From NCBI GenBank assembly GCA_027422505.1, contig JAPQWV010000001.1, positions 124,001-188,000 on the forward strand: DNA of 64,000 nucleotides, in the 5' to 3' direction. Below, piece by piece: positions 24,260-35,355 of the stretch (its first letter is position 1; every line of letters begins with the position of its first letter). The translations under genes were made by a program, and so were the position numbers. A model generated the notes under the pieces. That model searched no databases. It saw only the letters and a program-made list of their open reading frames with translations, and was not told the origin of the DNA. Source of the DNA: Craterostigma plantagineum (taxonomy: Eukaryota > Streptophyta > Magnoliopsida > Lamiales > Linderniaceae).

Positions 24260-25431
24260 GTTGGGAGGGAAGGAGCAAAGAATTGCCGGAAATTTTCCTT
24301 TTCCGTATCTTTATAATTTAAATTTGTTAGGTTGGTTGGACTTGGGAGTACTAATTAACTCTTCATGAAGCAGTTTATAGCTGCATTTGAATATTTCTGG
24401 CGGATTCCTTTTGTTTTTATGACACACAACATTACTGGATCGTAGAACCCGCTTCAAGCTTTTATTCCTTGTGTTATTTCTACTAATCAAGTAAACATGT
24501 CCACTAAATAATATTTCATGGATCCATCCATCATCCATGTGATTAGAAGACGAGAAAGGAGAAACAAGACATAAAAACAAATACATAGATAGGTAATGCT
24601 AGTTATATACTTAAAACATAAGGTGAATCTATAGGAAATACCCAATTGAAAAATTTTTTTACACATAACTACCCATGTCAGAAAATTTTATAGATAGGTA
24701 CCCGATTTATTTTACCAGTTTCTTTAGTCATATCGTACCTTCCTGTGTGTATATTGCGTACTATAACACGTTTATATAGGGTACTTAAATATAGGATACG
24801 TCGTACCTACGGGCATGCATGTGTGTTACATAGGGCGTACCTAAATATAACATACGTCGTACCATTTTCTGTTATATAGGGTACCCAAATGTGTTGAGAT
24901 AGGGTACCCAAATGTGTCGTTTGGTGTACTTTCGAGGATCGGGTACCTATGTGCAAAAATTTTATTCTGTTAGGTATCTACATATAAAAAAATCTGACTG
25001 GGTACTAAATTACAAGTTTTTTTTCAAATAGGTACTTATGTGTAAAAACCCAAAAAAATAATAAGTTATTCAAAATATTACAGCTGGTGTCTAATTGGAC
25101 CAACAACGAAGTCGTTGAGATCGATCTGAGATGACAGAAAAGAAACAAATAATAAAAAATTAGTAATATTTTGAAAAAACAAAAAGAAATTAATCATTAC
25201 GGAGACTAGGGCTAGGGCTTCATCATCCAAAATAAAAGGGCAAAGAAGGCACGAAATTTAGGGAGAGAGGCAGGCAGAAGCCGCAGTGCTCCGTTGAGCT
25301 AAATCGAGAGTTCGTAGATCGGTCTCGATCGATCTTATTCGTTTATTTACTATTTGCGTTTCCGATCTGAAGTTTTATTTACTATCGATCTATTTATTAG
25401 TTGAAGGAAAAAAGAACAGTCAAATCAGAAA
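24260..25431. other. Calreticulin 3' region, MITE, and SAR1 promoter
   Basis: Calreticulin 3' UTR to about 24.6 kb, then MITE copy A (annotated separately). The SAR1 upstream region and leader follow at about 25.06-25.43 kb. No further ORF is supported. Confidence 0.5.
24622..25051. mobile_element. MITE family 'TACC', copy A
   Basis: Begins GGTGAATCTATAGG and ends TGTAAAAACCC. The interior is a mosaic of GGTACC, GTACC and ATACGTCGTACC motifs shared with copies at 41989, 51077 and 51957. No clean target duplication was found here, unlike copies C and D. Confidence 0.7.
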
Positions 25432-26920
25432 ATGTTTTTGTTGGATTGGTTTTACGGAGTTCTTGCGTCGCTTGGCCTTTGGCAGAAAGAGGCCAAAATT
25501 CTATTTCTCGGTCTTGATAATGCCGGCAAAACGACTCTCCTGCATATGCTCAAAGATGAGGTTGATTCTATTTAAGAATTTGACATTATTTTGAGTTTTG
25601 ATATGATGTGATGTGATGTAGGAAGATCGGTTGCATCTTTTCTGTCTGAGATTTGTTTTTTTTTTTGTTAATAATGTTTTTTATGGTCTGAATGGTTATC
25701 CTTTTGAGGTAATCGATTGGCAAATTATTTGAGGCTTTGATGGCTTCGTTAAATGGTGAATTTGATGCTTCATGTTATTTATTTTTAGATTATGTAGTGA
25801 AGTTTTACATGTGTTCTAACATCATTCCTTAGCTTAGCCGTGATTTATCGTTTTTCAGATAGATTAATTTAGTTCAACCTGGTTCAAGATCTGATTCAGT
25901 ACGGACATATGCTGAGAGACATCTTTCCTATTGTCTATGCATATTTTCAATCTGTTCTCGTGCATGTGTGTAAACTGTAACTAAATGGAGCCAAAGGTCT
26001 GAGTTTTATTTTCTGAGTTGTATTGTGAATTGGATAAAAGTATGTTGGCTTGTCTACAATGAGCAGAGATTGGTTCAGCACCAGCCAACACAGCATCCTA
26101 CTTCAGAGGAACTGAGTATCGGGAAAATCAAGTTTAAGGCTTTTGACTTAGGGGGCCACCAGATTGCACGAAGAGTCTGGAAAGATTATTACGCAAAGGT
26201 AGAAGTTAACTATTTTCATTGTAAGTTATGAATGAATGATGTTTCTCCAATCGTCGTCGTTTTGCATAAATCGTAGTGTTCTTTATTGACTTGATTCTTG
26301 ATTTTTGCATCAGCTTCCTTTCAACTGCTTTGTTACAAGATTTGTGCCAATATGTGCCTTCGTAATCCCAAATAAACCAATCATCTGTTTATTTGATTCA
26401 TGGAAGGCCTACATTTAAAATGGGAATTCGCTGATAGCACCTACGCTTTACCGTAGGTGTTTCATTAGTTCTTCACCAGAAATATCATATTTATCATGGA
26501 ACAAAATGCCACTAGATTGCTAAGACTCAGCCCAGCACAATTTTTCAATTTTCTCCCACGAGTCTGTTGTGTAACGCAACTTCTTATCATTTCTGACAGG
26601 TGGATGCTGTTGTATACTTGGTGGATGCTTATGACAAGGAGAGGTTCGCCGAGTCAAAGAGAGAGCTCGATGCTCTACTCTCAGACGAGTCCTTGGCCAA
26701 AGTCCCATTCTTGATTTTGGGTAATAAGATCGATATCCCATACGCTGCCTCGGAAGAAGAGCTTCGATACCACCTGGGCTTGATGAACATCACGACTGGT
26801 AAGGGAAAGGTGAACTTGTCAGATTCCGACGTTCGTCCAATTGAGGTTTTCATGTGCAGCATCGTCCGAAAGATGGGCTATGGCGATGGATTCAAATGGG
26901 TATCTCAATACATTAATTAA
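25432..26920 (+). CDS. SAR1: SAR1 small GTPase, COPII coat initiator
   Basis: When GTP-bound, SAR1 inserts its N-terminal helix into the ER membrane and recruits Sec23/24 to bud COPII vesicles. Three exons, 25432-25560, 26067-26198 and 26600-26920, encode 193 aa, the standard length. The amphipathic N-terminus is [18 protein letters not shown]-loop: GLDNAGKTT. Switch I region: [10 protein letters not shown]3: DLGGH. G4: NKID. G5-region: [13 protein letters not shown]. All GTP-binding motifs are present. The first intron begins GTTGAT, a weak donor, but the frame requires it. The neighbours calreticulin and the PPR gene repeat an arrangement I recall from Arabidopsis chromosome 1. Confidence 0.98.
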
Positions 26921-27218
26921 ATGCTAAAAATAAGTCGGATGATTCCTTTCCTTGGATCTATCTATAAGTCAGGCATTACTGTTCTTGATACTTGTTCATT
27001 TGAAATCATCGTTGGATAAAAGCATCGGATTTGGTTGGAATATACGCATGTCGTCATCGTGTGAGAAATCAATGGTTATGTTTTTTGCTGTTTGATGAAC
27101 TTGAACAACTGCTTCGTAGTTATCTAAACTGATTCTTTTGTGTGATATCAATGAGCTTAGAGTTGAAATGATGAAGTCAAACTACTACAGAAAAAACAAC
27201 TTGAATGATGTGCATACG

Positions 27219-28697
27219 TTAAACTATGCTCTGTCCCACAGTTTTATCCACAAACTTGTCCTTCATCAACATCCTAACATCTTCAACGCCACTCCAATCT
27301 CCTCTCTCGGCATATATATTGGACAGCAACACATAATTACCAGAGTTACGAGGTTCAAGATCTATAAGCTCCTTCACAGCACATACAGCAGTTTCCATAT
27401 CTCCAACATTACGACATGCACTTAGCAAAGAACCCCACAGAGCAGCATTAGGTCTCATAGGCATAGTTCGTATCAGTTCGTAAGCCTCTTTCACACAACT
27501 GCTGCGTCCAAGCAAATCAACCATGCATCCATAGTGCTCTATATTTGGCTGTAAGCCATAATCGACAACCATCGCAGCAAACAAATCCCGACCCTTTTGG
27601 AGGAAACCGCCATGCACGCAGCAAGAAAGAACCCCAACGAAAGTCGAGTCGTTTGGATCCTCTTTGCCCGTCATCTCTTCGAAAAGTCCTATTCCAAGAT
27701 CTCCCTTACCGTTGAATGCTAACCCCGAGATCATTGTGTTCCAAGAAATTTGGTTTTTAAGAGGCATGGATTTGAAGATCCTTAGAGCTATCTCAGTCTC
27801 GCCGCACTTGCAGTAGAAGTCGACGAGAGCATTCCCTACTGATACGAATTTATCGAAGAGCCCATTTGTCTCTGCATAAGCGCGAATCCACTCTGCTGTG
27901 GTGATTTCACCTAAACGACTGCAGACTGGTAACACCGTTACCACCGTAGCCTCGTCTGGCTCGAAACCTTGGTCTTGCATTTCCCTGAATATCCGAAAAG
28001 CATCATGATCTCTTCTGCTTTTAACAAGAGATGAGATTACCGTGTTCCAAGAAACCGTGTTTTTATCATTCGTCAGCATGAAATATCTCAATCCCTTCTC
28101 TACGTTTCCAGCGGCGAAAAACCCACGAACCATCAAGTTCCAGACGATGACGTCCCGGTGAGGCATTTCGTCGAACACCATATGGGCTTCGTTCATCCTC
28201 ACACTACTGACGCACAGTTCCACCAACCTAATCCTAATCTTCTCAAACCTATGGAATCCTAGAGCGAGGACTTCCTTGTAAACGGCCAAACCCAGGTTAA
28301 AACGATCAGGTGCGTTCGCACAACAAGCCTTGAGCAGCGGCGCAAACGTGTACTCGTCGGGCCAAATGCCGCGCCTCTTCATGTCTGAAAAGGCAGAGAT
28401 GGAGTTCAGCGATTCCTCGGGCGAGAGGGAGTGGGCATTGATGATGGAGTTGAAGAGGAAGATGTTGGGAGATGGGGACTGTTGGAACACGCGAGTGGCG
28501 TAGTGAAGAGAGGTTGAGGAGAGTTTTGAGTGGACGTTGATGAAGTGTGAGAGGAGCGCGTTGGAGCGGTGGAGGTTGTGGCGGAGGAGGTGAGCGTGGA
28601 TCTCACGGAGGCGGATAAGTGTTCTGTTTTCTCCGCCGTGGAGGAGGCGGAGCAGGCGGCGCTCGACGTCTCTTCCTCCGCAGCCTCGTCGGTTCAT
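27219..28697 (-). CDS. Pentatricopeptide repeat protein, like At1g09190
   Basis: Single-exon 492-aa PLS-type PPR protein, intronless as most of the family are. It starts with MNRRGCGGRDVERRLLRLLHG, then LREIHAHLLRH. Tandem repeats follow, including VFDEMPHRDVIVWNLMVRGF, NTVSWNTVISSLVKS, FEPDEATVVTVLP and NQISWNTMISGLAFNGKG. It ends with E-type motifs: PNAALWGSLLSACR and NSGNYVLLSNIYAERGDW. No DYW deaminase domain follows. Alignment in memory favours Arabidopsis At1g09190 as the orthologue. PPR proteins bind organellar RNA in a sequence-specific way and E-class members often act in C-to-U editing; the target is unknown here. A short mitochondrial or plastid presequence is not obvious. Confidence 0.95.
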   Translation of the reverse strand: MNRRGCGGRDVERRLLRLLHGGENRTLIRLREIHAHLLRHNLHRSNALLSHFINVHSKLSSTSLHYATRVFQQSPSPNIFLFNSIINAHSLSPEESLNSISAFSDMKRRGIWPDEYTFAPLLKACCANAPDRFNLGLAVYKEVLALGFHRFEKIRIRLVELCVSSVRMNEAHMVFDEMPHRDVIVWNLMVRGFFAAGNVEKGLRYFMLTNDKNTVSWNTVISSLVKSRRDHDAFRIFREMQDQGFEPDEATVVTVLPVCSRLGEITTAEWIRAYAETNGLFDKFVSVGNALVDFYCKCGETEIALRIFKSMPLKNQISWNTMISGLAFNGKGDLGIGLFEEMTGKEDPNDSTFVGVLSCCVHGGFLQKGRDLFAAMVVDYGLQPNIEHYGCMVDLLGRSSCVKEAYELIRTMPMRPNAALWGSLLSACRNVGDMETAVCAVKELIDLEPRNSGNYVLLSNIYAERGDWSGVEDVRMLMKDKFVDKTVGQSIV

Positions 28698-28928
28698 GCG
28701 AGCATTTCATGAAATGTGGAATGCGTTATTGCTTCTCCACAGTTTTTAGTCGCTGCTCGCATCGACGACTACAGTTTATATATATCTTTAAACTGGTCAC
28801 TGGGTCATAATAGTCGACTGAACTGAAACCCCTCCCAAACAAAACAAAACCAAACAAAACAAAACAAAACCTTCTGCGTTGCGAAGGAAGGCGACGAATT
28901 CCTCGCGTCTATCGATTTTGATCCAGCG
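28698..28928. promoter_or_regulatory. 231-bp divergent promoter, PPR gene / Misato gene
   Basis: Only 231 bp separate the two divergent start codons. The interval holds (ACAAA)n-like repeats at about 28840-28870 and a TATA-like run at about 28776-28786. It is a candidate bidirectional promoter. Confidence 0.6.
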
Positions 28929-31489
28929 ATGAAGGAAATTGTGACCATTCAAGTCGGAGGCTACGCAAACTTTGTGGGTTCTCACTTTTGGAATTTCCAG
29001 GTGCTCCTTGTTATGCTTTTAATTTCGCTACGAACTTCGCGATTGTTTCTGATTGTTGAGCGCCAAATTGAAGCTGTTATTTGTTACCTCTGTGTTTTCG
29101 ACTGCGAAATGCGTAATTTCTGAATGCCTTATTCTAAAGTTCTGTCTTTTTTGTGTGTGTGTGTGTTTAGGATGAGCTACTTGGGTTGGCTGAAAGCCCT
29201 GATGCTGACCCTATCTTCAAATCTAACAACCTTAATATGGACGTTCTTTATCGGGCTGGTGAAACTCATCAGGTGAGTTTTGTGCTGCTGAAGCTTTTTC
29301 CTGCCTTAACCTAGACCTGCATTTTTCGTAGCATAGATATCAGCTTGGTTTTGTGTTGACTATGTACAGGGCATTGTCACCTACACCCCTCGCTTGGTTT
29401 CGATTGATTTTCAAGGTAAAATCATGTTTGTTTCAGAAAATATTAGCCACCCAACCTTCTTGACTTAAGATTCTGATACGATGGTAGTGATGACTCGTAG
29501 GAGCCCTTGGATCAGTCAGTAGACAGGGAACTCTGTACAGCGAGATTCCCGATGCATCAGTTGAGGCTTTAACATGGTGAGTGCTCGACATTCCTTACAA
29601 ATTCTGAGATGCTTTAGTTCATTGCTTGTAATACCTGAATCGATATGGCTTAATTTGAAGCAAGATCAATAAGTAGTAAATTTCAAGCTAAAGATATCTT
29701 ATCATTTCAATTTACTATCTCGACATCGATGTATAGGACAGGTCGCGTATCCACACAAAAGTCTGAACCGATAGGGAAGAACTTGTTCCTGCAAAGTTTA
29801 TACATGGAAGAGAGCACAAATATGGACTCAAGAGCTCATGAAAGCGGTAGCAGCAGTTCTCAAAGTGGTCTTCAACAAGATAAGGACATTGTCGAGTCTC
29901 TTGAAAATGAAGTTCAATATTGGACAGACTTCTCGAAAGTTCATTATCACCCTCAAAGTTTGTACGAACTAAGTGGTGTGTGGACTGACATCAAAGATTT
30001 TAACAGTTATGGTATTGGAAGAGAGGCCTTTTGCAGTGGCCACCATGCTGAAGAGGTTGGCGAGAGGCTACGTTTTTTTGTTGAAGAATGTGACCATCCA
30101 CAAGTATGATGAAGTCATTATTAATTTCTTCAGTTTATTCCTTGTTCTTATCTCATCCGATAACGTAGAATTCTCTTATTTTTCAGGGAATTCAATTTAT
30201 TGTCGATGATTCTGGAGGATTTTCTGGCGTGGCTGGGGAGATCTTAGAGAATATTGCAGACGACTACTCGAATATTCCTGTGCTACTGTACGCTGTTCGC
30301 AGTCCCGAGAAAATTAGCAAGAAGACAGTCTTTACTAAACTCCACGATTCAGTTTCATTCTCAAAGCTATCATCTTATTGCAAATTGATCGTTCCCATCG
30401 GTTTGCCATCCCCAAGTACAAGTAAGCCGTGAGACTTTTGTCATCGTTTCCCTGAAACATTACCTCGTTTCATTCAGAGTTTATCTGGAATTTCTCTTAT
30501 CTGTATTGTGTACTACCTACAGGCAAATTATCCAAATATCTCTGTATGAACAATCAGAAAGACTACCACACAAGTGCACTGTACGCATCTGCCATACATT
30601 CCATGAGCATCCCTTTCAGAATGGAATCGCTGGGACCCACATCTCAATCGAGCTACGCATGCGGCGCAGTCGACATGGACGAGCTCATACAAATGCTGGC
30701 AGGCCAAGCTCGGCAAAACATGGTTACTGTCCTAGACGTTGCTATGCCAGCTCCTATTCTAACGGGTAAGCCATGGCCTCGGTCTTATTCTTACATCTTC
30801 CCTTTTCTAGTGAATGGAACTTCGCTAATGTGTCGTGGAAAATAGATTTTCAAACGCAGCAATCTCTGGTGAAGAGTCTTCATCCTCTGACTCCTGAAGT
30901 TGCTGAAGACGCTGAAGACATGCAAGCTTTAGAAGTCATAACCACTCATGGACTATTTGGACAAGGTAATCTTCTTCGAAAACTATTCGCATCCTTCGAT
31001 TGAATGAAACATAAAGCAGTTGTGTCTGCTTTAATTTCAGGAGGCAAAAGGGCTACAGCGTCCGAAATCAAAGAGTCCCTGCATTCTGCGTATGTGAATT
31101 CAGACAGCAGGCCAAGATTCTCCCATCTTTCCACATCTCAGTGTCCACTTCCTATTCCATTGCCTTTCCCTTCAATATTTTCGAACAACGTTGGCCAACA
31201 AGGTGAGATTTTGAACATCCCCGATTCAAGCTATGCGTCGAAAGGGTCGATCGAAGTCCATTCGATACCAATGGCGGCGAGATTACGTTCTAGCAACTCT
31301 GTTTTACCCTTTCTTGAGAATAGACTCGAAAACCTTCGCAAGTTTGGGATCAAACGAGGAGCAATAGGTGCAGAGCTGCTAAGAAGTTGGGGCTTTGGGA
31401 AAGAAGATGTCGAAGAAATGGGAGAGGGTTTGTCTAACATGGTCTCCAACCTTAGTCCTTTGTCTCAAGAATCGTCAGATTCAGATTGA
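28929..31489 (+). CDS. Misato homologue (tubulin-like, mitochondrial morphology)
   Basis: Nine exons (28929-29000, 29171-29272, 29370-29415, 29501-29576, 29737-30103, 30187-30421, 30523-30765, 30846-30965, 31041-31489) encode 569 aa, normal for plant Misato (Arabidopsis At4g37190). The N-terminal Misato segment begins MKEIVTIQVGGYANFVGSHFWNFQDE. The tubulin-like part follows: WTDFSKVHYHPQSLYEL and FIVDDSGGFSGVAGE, which resembles the tubulin GTP-loop region. Later segments are RMESLGPTSQSSYACGAVDMDE and the C-terminal FGIKRGAIGAELLRSWGF. In animals and yeast (DML1) it affects mitochondrial distribution and works with the CCT chaperonin; the plant role is inferred. A diverged partial second copy lies at the right edge of this window. 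Confidence 0.94.
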
Positions 31490-31902
31490 CAGTTGTGTAA
31501 GAATTTAATTTATTTGTTGCTTGCCAGTCATACGTTGTTCTTGTAATGTAATCTAAGTGCCGTGTGAGTGTGATGCAATGTGTAGCAATCTTCTTCAACC
31601 ACATCCATGATGCAAGAATAATTTAGTTTTATCTAATAAAATTTCAATCACGGGAAAATGTCAAACCGATTAAGAATATAGAAAACATCTTCTGATGAAG
31701 CTTTAAGAAGTGGGATATTGCTCGGTTTGTGATCAAGCTTTCCAAATTCCAGCTTGCATAGGCCCGCTCGAGGAAAGAAATTTTTAATAATACATAATTC
31801 AAACTTCTGCCACCAATTCACGTGGCCACGTCATCAGATCAAATCTATGAATAATTTTTTATTATATATTTCAATTTGATATTATGTTATCCACGGCTCT
31901 CG
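31490..31902. other. Misato 3' region
   Basis: Presumed 3' UTR to about 31.63 kb followed by AT-rich DNA. No gene was seen. Confidence 0.4.
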
Positions 31903-32581
31903 TTTGATACCCATGTATAGATGTGTATCAAATAGGTATAGATAAATTTGCTCATGTTTGATAACTTTGTATCAAATGGCATATATAAACCCACCACAGA
32001 GGTGGGTATATCCATACATCTTTTCTATTACCAGCTTTTACCCCCGATAGGAAGACAGGCCACGTCGACCCTTCTCCTCGCCTTTACCCTCTCTTCCGGC
32101 GATGATTCGCGAGTAAGAATAAAAGGGAGTGTGGTGGTGGAGGACGATGAAGAAGATGATGCCACGTCAGCACCAAGCAAGAAGAGAGCGAGATTCTCTT
32201 CGTTGAGTCTCAATTCAGCGCAAATCATGGAGAGGTAGATTTGGGAAATCGAAGCATCCGATTTTCTCTGCAAAATCAATTTAATGGATTTGGGCCAATG
32301 GATTTAGTTACTGTTGCTGAAGCTCTGTAATTTGGGAATTGAAGAAGACGATGATTTTGAATTTTTTTTAATTGATTTTTGTAAAAAGGTTAAAAATGTC
32401 TTTTCAGTATATTTACAAATTCCATACACATCTCAAACGTATCTATCAAACAATATCTATATCATTACCCAAATAATTAAAACACACCTAACAAACATGT
32501 GAAAATACTCTATCAACGAAATCCTTGTATAGCCATACACAAATAACTTATACCCATCAAATCCAAAAACACGGTATCAAA
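31903..32581. mobile_element. Possible TIR element, ends TTTGATACC
   Basis: TTTGATACCC at the left and, on the other strand, TTTGATACCG at the right, with loosely similar sequence inward (GTATCAAAT, GGTATA). No target duplication was found. The open frame at 31948-32238 has no family match and is read as element-internal. Confidence 0.4.
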
Positions 32582-32730
32582 CTAGCAGTAGTGTAGACTT
32601 TCTTCTCTTACTCTTTTTTTCTTCGATTTATATTTTATCATAACGATGCCTTCAATTCTTCATATTTATTATTACGGTTGCTTTTGTTGTCGTCTAAAAA
32701 CGTTTCTGTCTAAGAAGGTCACTTGACAAC

Positions 32731-33592
32731 TAGGGGTGGTTCGATACGGTATACCGTACCAAAACTGTGATACCGTATACCATACCGAAATTCGGTATCC
32801 AAAAAATCATACCAATACCATACCAAATTTTCGGTATACCTTAAATTTCGATACGGTATCATACCGAAATTTCGGTATGGTATCTTTATCATACCTTATA
32901 TACCATTCATACGGAGGGTTTTTTACCATGCATCTCTCGTAACTCGTTAATTCGTTGTTTGGAATTTTTAATCAATTCATACTCCTTAGGCCCCAATAAG
33001 ATAAATTATTAATAATTTTTCAAAATAAAAAGATTTTTTAACCTTAAATAATTTACATATTTTAGCTACTCTCCTTAGTAAGACAAAAAACTTTACATAA
33101 CCACAAAAACAACTTTATATACAGATTAATTAGAACGAAGCGGCTATATTTAAAAAATTAGTGAAGATTAACAAAAAGTAATTGCATTGCATCTTCACGC
33201 TTTCAAAAATCATGAAAAAAAACATTAAAAAGGCAAAAATTAAACGTTACTTGAGTTACATAAGTAAAATATGGTGCGCTTAATATTAGAGAGTTGTGTA
33301 TAAGTTAAATATTTATGGGCTAAATAAGTTCATGAAGATCCTTAATTTTTCATTTTATATTTTTTGAAATAATATAATATATATAGGTGTGTATATATAT
33401 ATATATATATATAATATTAAAAATTTTAGAATTTCGGTATTCGGTATACCTAATTTTAAAAACTTTCATACCATTACCGTACCGAATCGGTACGGTATCA
33501 TACCTTACCAAAAACTTCGGTATACCAAAATTTTCGATACAATTCGATACGATAAGGATAGTATTTCAGTATTTCGGTATTTTTCCCCAGTC
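32731..33592. mobile_element. Degraded hAT-like element 1 (TAGGGGTGG end)
   Basis: Begins TAGGGGTGGTTCGATACGG, and the interior repeats ACCGAAATTTCGGTAT in both orientations. The right end, near TTTTTCCCCAGTCC, is poorly conserved. It sits between two copies of a host segment of about 60 bp: an intact one at about 32670-32730 and a second one from about 33594 that was later split by element 2. Confidence 0.65.
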
Positions 33593-33618
33593 CGAATTAC
33601 GGTTGCTTTTGTTGTCGT

Positions 33619-34455
33619 TAGGGTTGCAAACGAATCGAATCGAGTCGAATACCGCCATATTCTACTTGTATTATTTTATTTTCCGAATATTCACATTCAT
33701 ATTCTTTTATTATTCGAATACTAAAATTGATTCATATTCTTTTTGATCATATATTCGAATATATTTGCGAATATTCGAATATTCGGATACAAATATTTTT
33801 TTTTTTTTAGAAAACCTGTTTTAAGAAAACAAATAACGCAAAAAAAATACGTGGTAGATGAAAAATGATGTTACGCTTTAAAAAGAAAAACATAGCAAAA
33901 CATATCATTAGTTTATCCAATACATCATACGAAAGCACAAAAATATCTTTTGCTTTACGTGAGTCTGACACTCGAAGCCCGAGGGAGAGCCGACTTCTGG
34001 TGGCCGTGAGAGAGATGCGACTGGTGGAGGCCATAGGTGGCTGTGCACGGGAGAGAAGAACTATGGTGACGCTCAAATTATTGCAAGAAGTAATTCAATC
34101 GTCTAGGGCTTTTGCTTTAATTTTGATTGTTAATTAGTTTAACAAAATTTTCAATTAAATCATGTGGGCTTTTTTGGGCCATATATATAATATATATTAT
34201 CTTAAGTATGTCATTCATATTAATATGTTAGTTTAACTACATGTATTTATAATATATATTATTTAATATTATATTATTCGAATCGAATACTCTAATAAAA
34301 TTCGAATCGAATATTGCCATATTGTATTCTTATTCGAAAATTATTCGAATCGAAAAAAATATTCGGATTTGTTATTCTAATATTTCGAATCGGAATATTA
34401 AATTTCGAATCGAATTTCGAATCGAACAAAAAGGTTCGATACATTTGCTAACCTA
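33619..34455. mobile_element. hAT-like element 2 with 8-bp target duplication
   Basis: 837 bp, ends TAGGGTTGCAAACGAA and, on the other strand, TAGGTTAGCAAATGTA. The exact 8-mer GTTGTCGT flanks it at 33611-33618 and 34456-34463, the hAT signature. The interior repeats ATTCGAATCGAATA-type motifs. No transposase was recognised. Confidence 0.85.
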
Positions 34456-34463
34456 GTTGTCGT

Positions 34464-34504
34464 CTAAAAACGTCTGTCTAAGGTCACTTGACAACAAACA
34501 CACG

Positions 34505-34553
<49 letters not shown>

Positions 34554-35355
34554 GTATGTGTTATCTCGTATAAAATTTCCTTTTCCAAAACGAATAGTTT
34601 AAAACACAGCTGAGAAAATAATATGACGGAATAAGAAAGGGTAAGGACTCTCTCGCTCTAAGGTTTCCGACTATGTGCTCCGTGGATTTTGTTTAAAAGT
34701 AGCTAACAGAGTATTTGCTCATTGTAATAAGCATTGCGTTAATGTCCTATTGTTTCCTAGCACTGCACTGATCCTATTTTGTTCCTGTTCGACAGTTTTT
34801 TTTTTCTTTTATGCATTTTTAGTTTTCGTCTTCCCTGTGTAATTTGTAGCCAATGTATGTACGGAATTTAGCTCAATTTTTAGCTTTGATGATGAAATGG
34901 CTCTCGTTTCTGAGGTGGTTGGGGGTTTGTGATTGTTCTGTTTTTTGTTCTCAATTTTCATGTGTGACTGTGGTAAATGTAGTGACTGATACCTGATTGT
35001 ATTTTTCAGAATAGTTGTGAGAAGCATTATTGGTTGCTATAATAATCCACAGGTTTCCCTTCTCGCACCTTTTTCCCCAAAAAAGAAAGAACCGTTTGAA
35101 TCTTCTTGCCAATTATCTGTTTCTTTTTTTCTCTGATCCTTTCTCCGGCGTTTACTTCGATATCATTTTAACCAATTAATCGTCCACATTTAGCTATTTG
35201 GTCCATCTTTTCTTTTGGCTTTTTGAAGAACAGTGTGGATTTCTATGTTAGAGGTTTTAATTCTGTTTTCCTTAAGTTCGTCTTTATTACCAGGTCTTGG
35301 AAATGATGATCTTGGAGCATAGTTGGCAAATTTGAGTCAGGCAGAGGTATCGAAA
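34464..35355. other. PP2C upstream region and leader
   Basis: A (CT)n tract at about 34510-34541 precedes what is probably the transcribed leader, with one or more leader introns, of the PP2C gene. No separate ORF is supported. Confidence 0.5.

Noticed and set aside
31948..32238. 96-codon frame ending SAQIMER with an acidic stretch
   Set aside because: Inside a probable TIR element; no homologue recognised.
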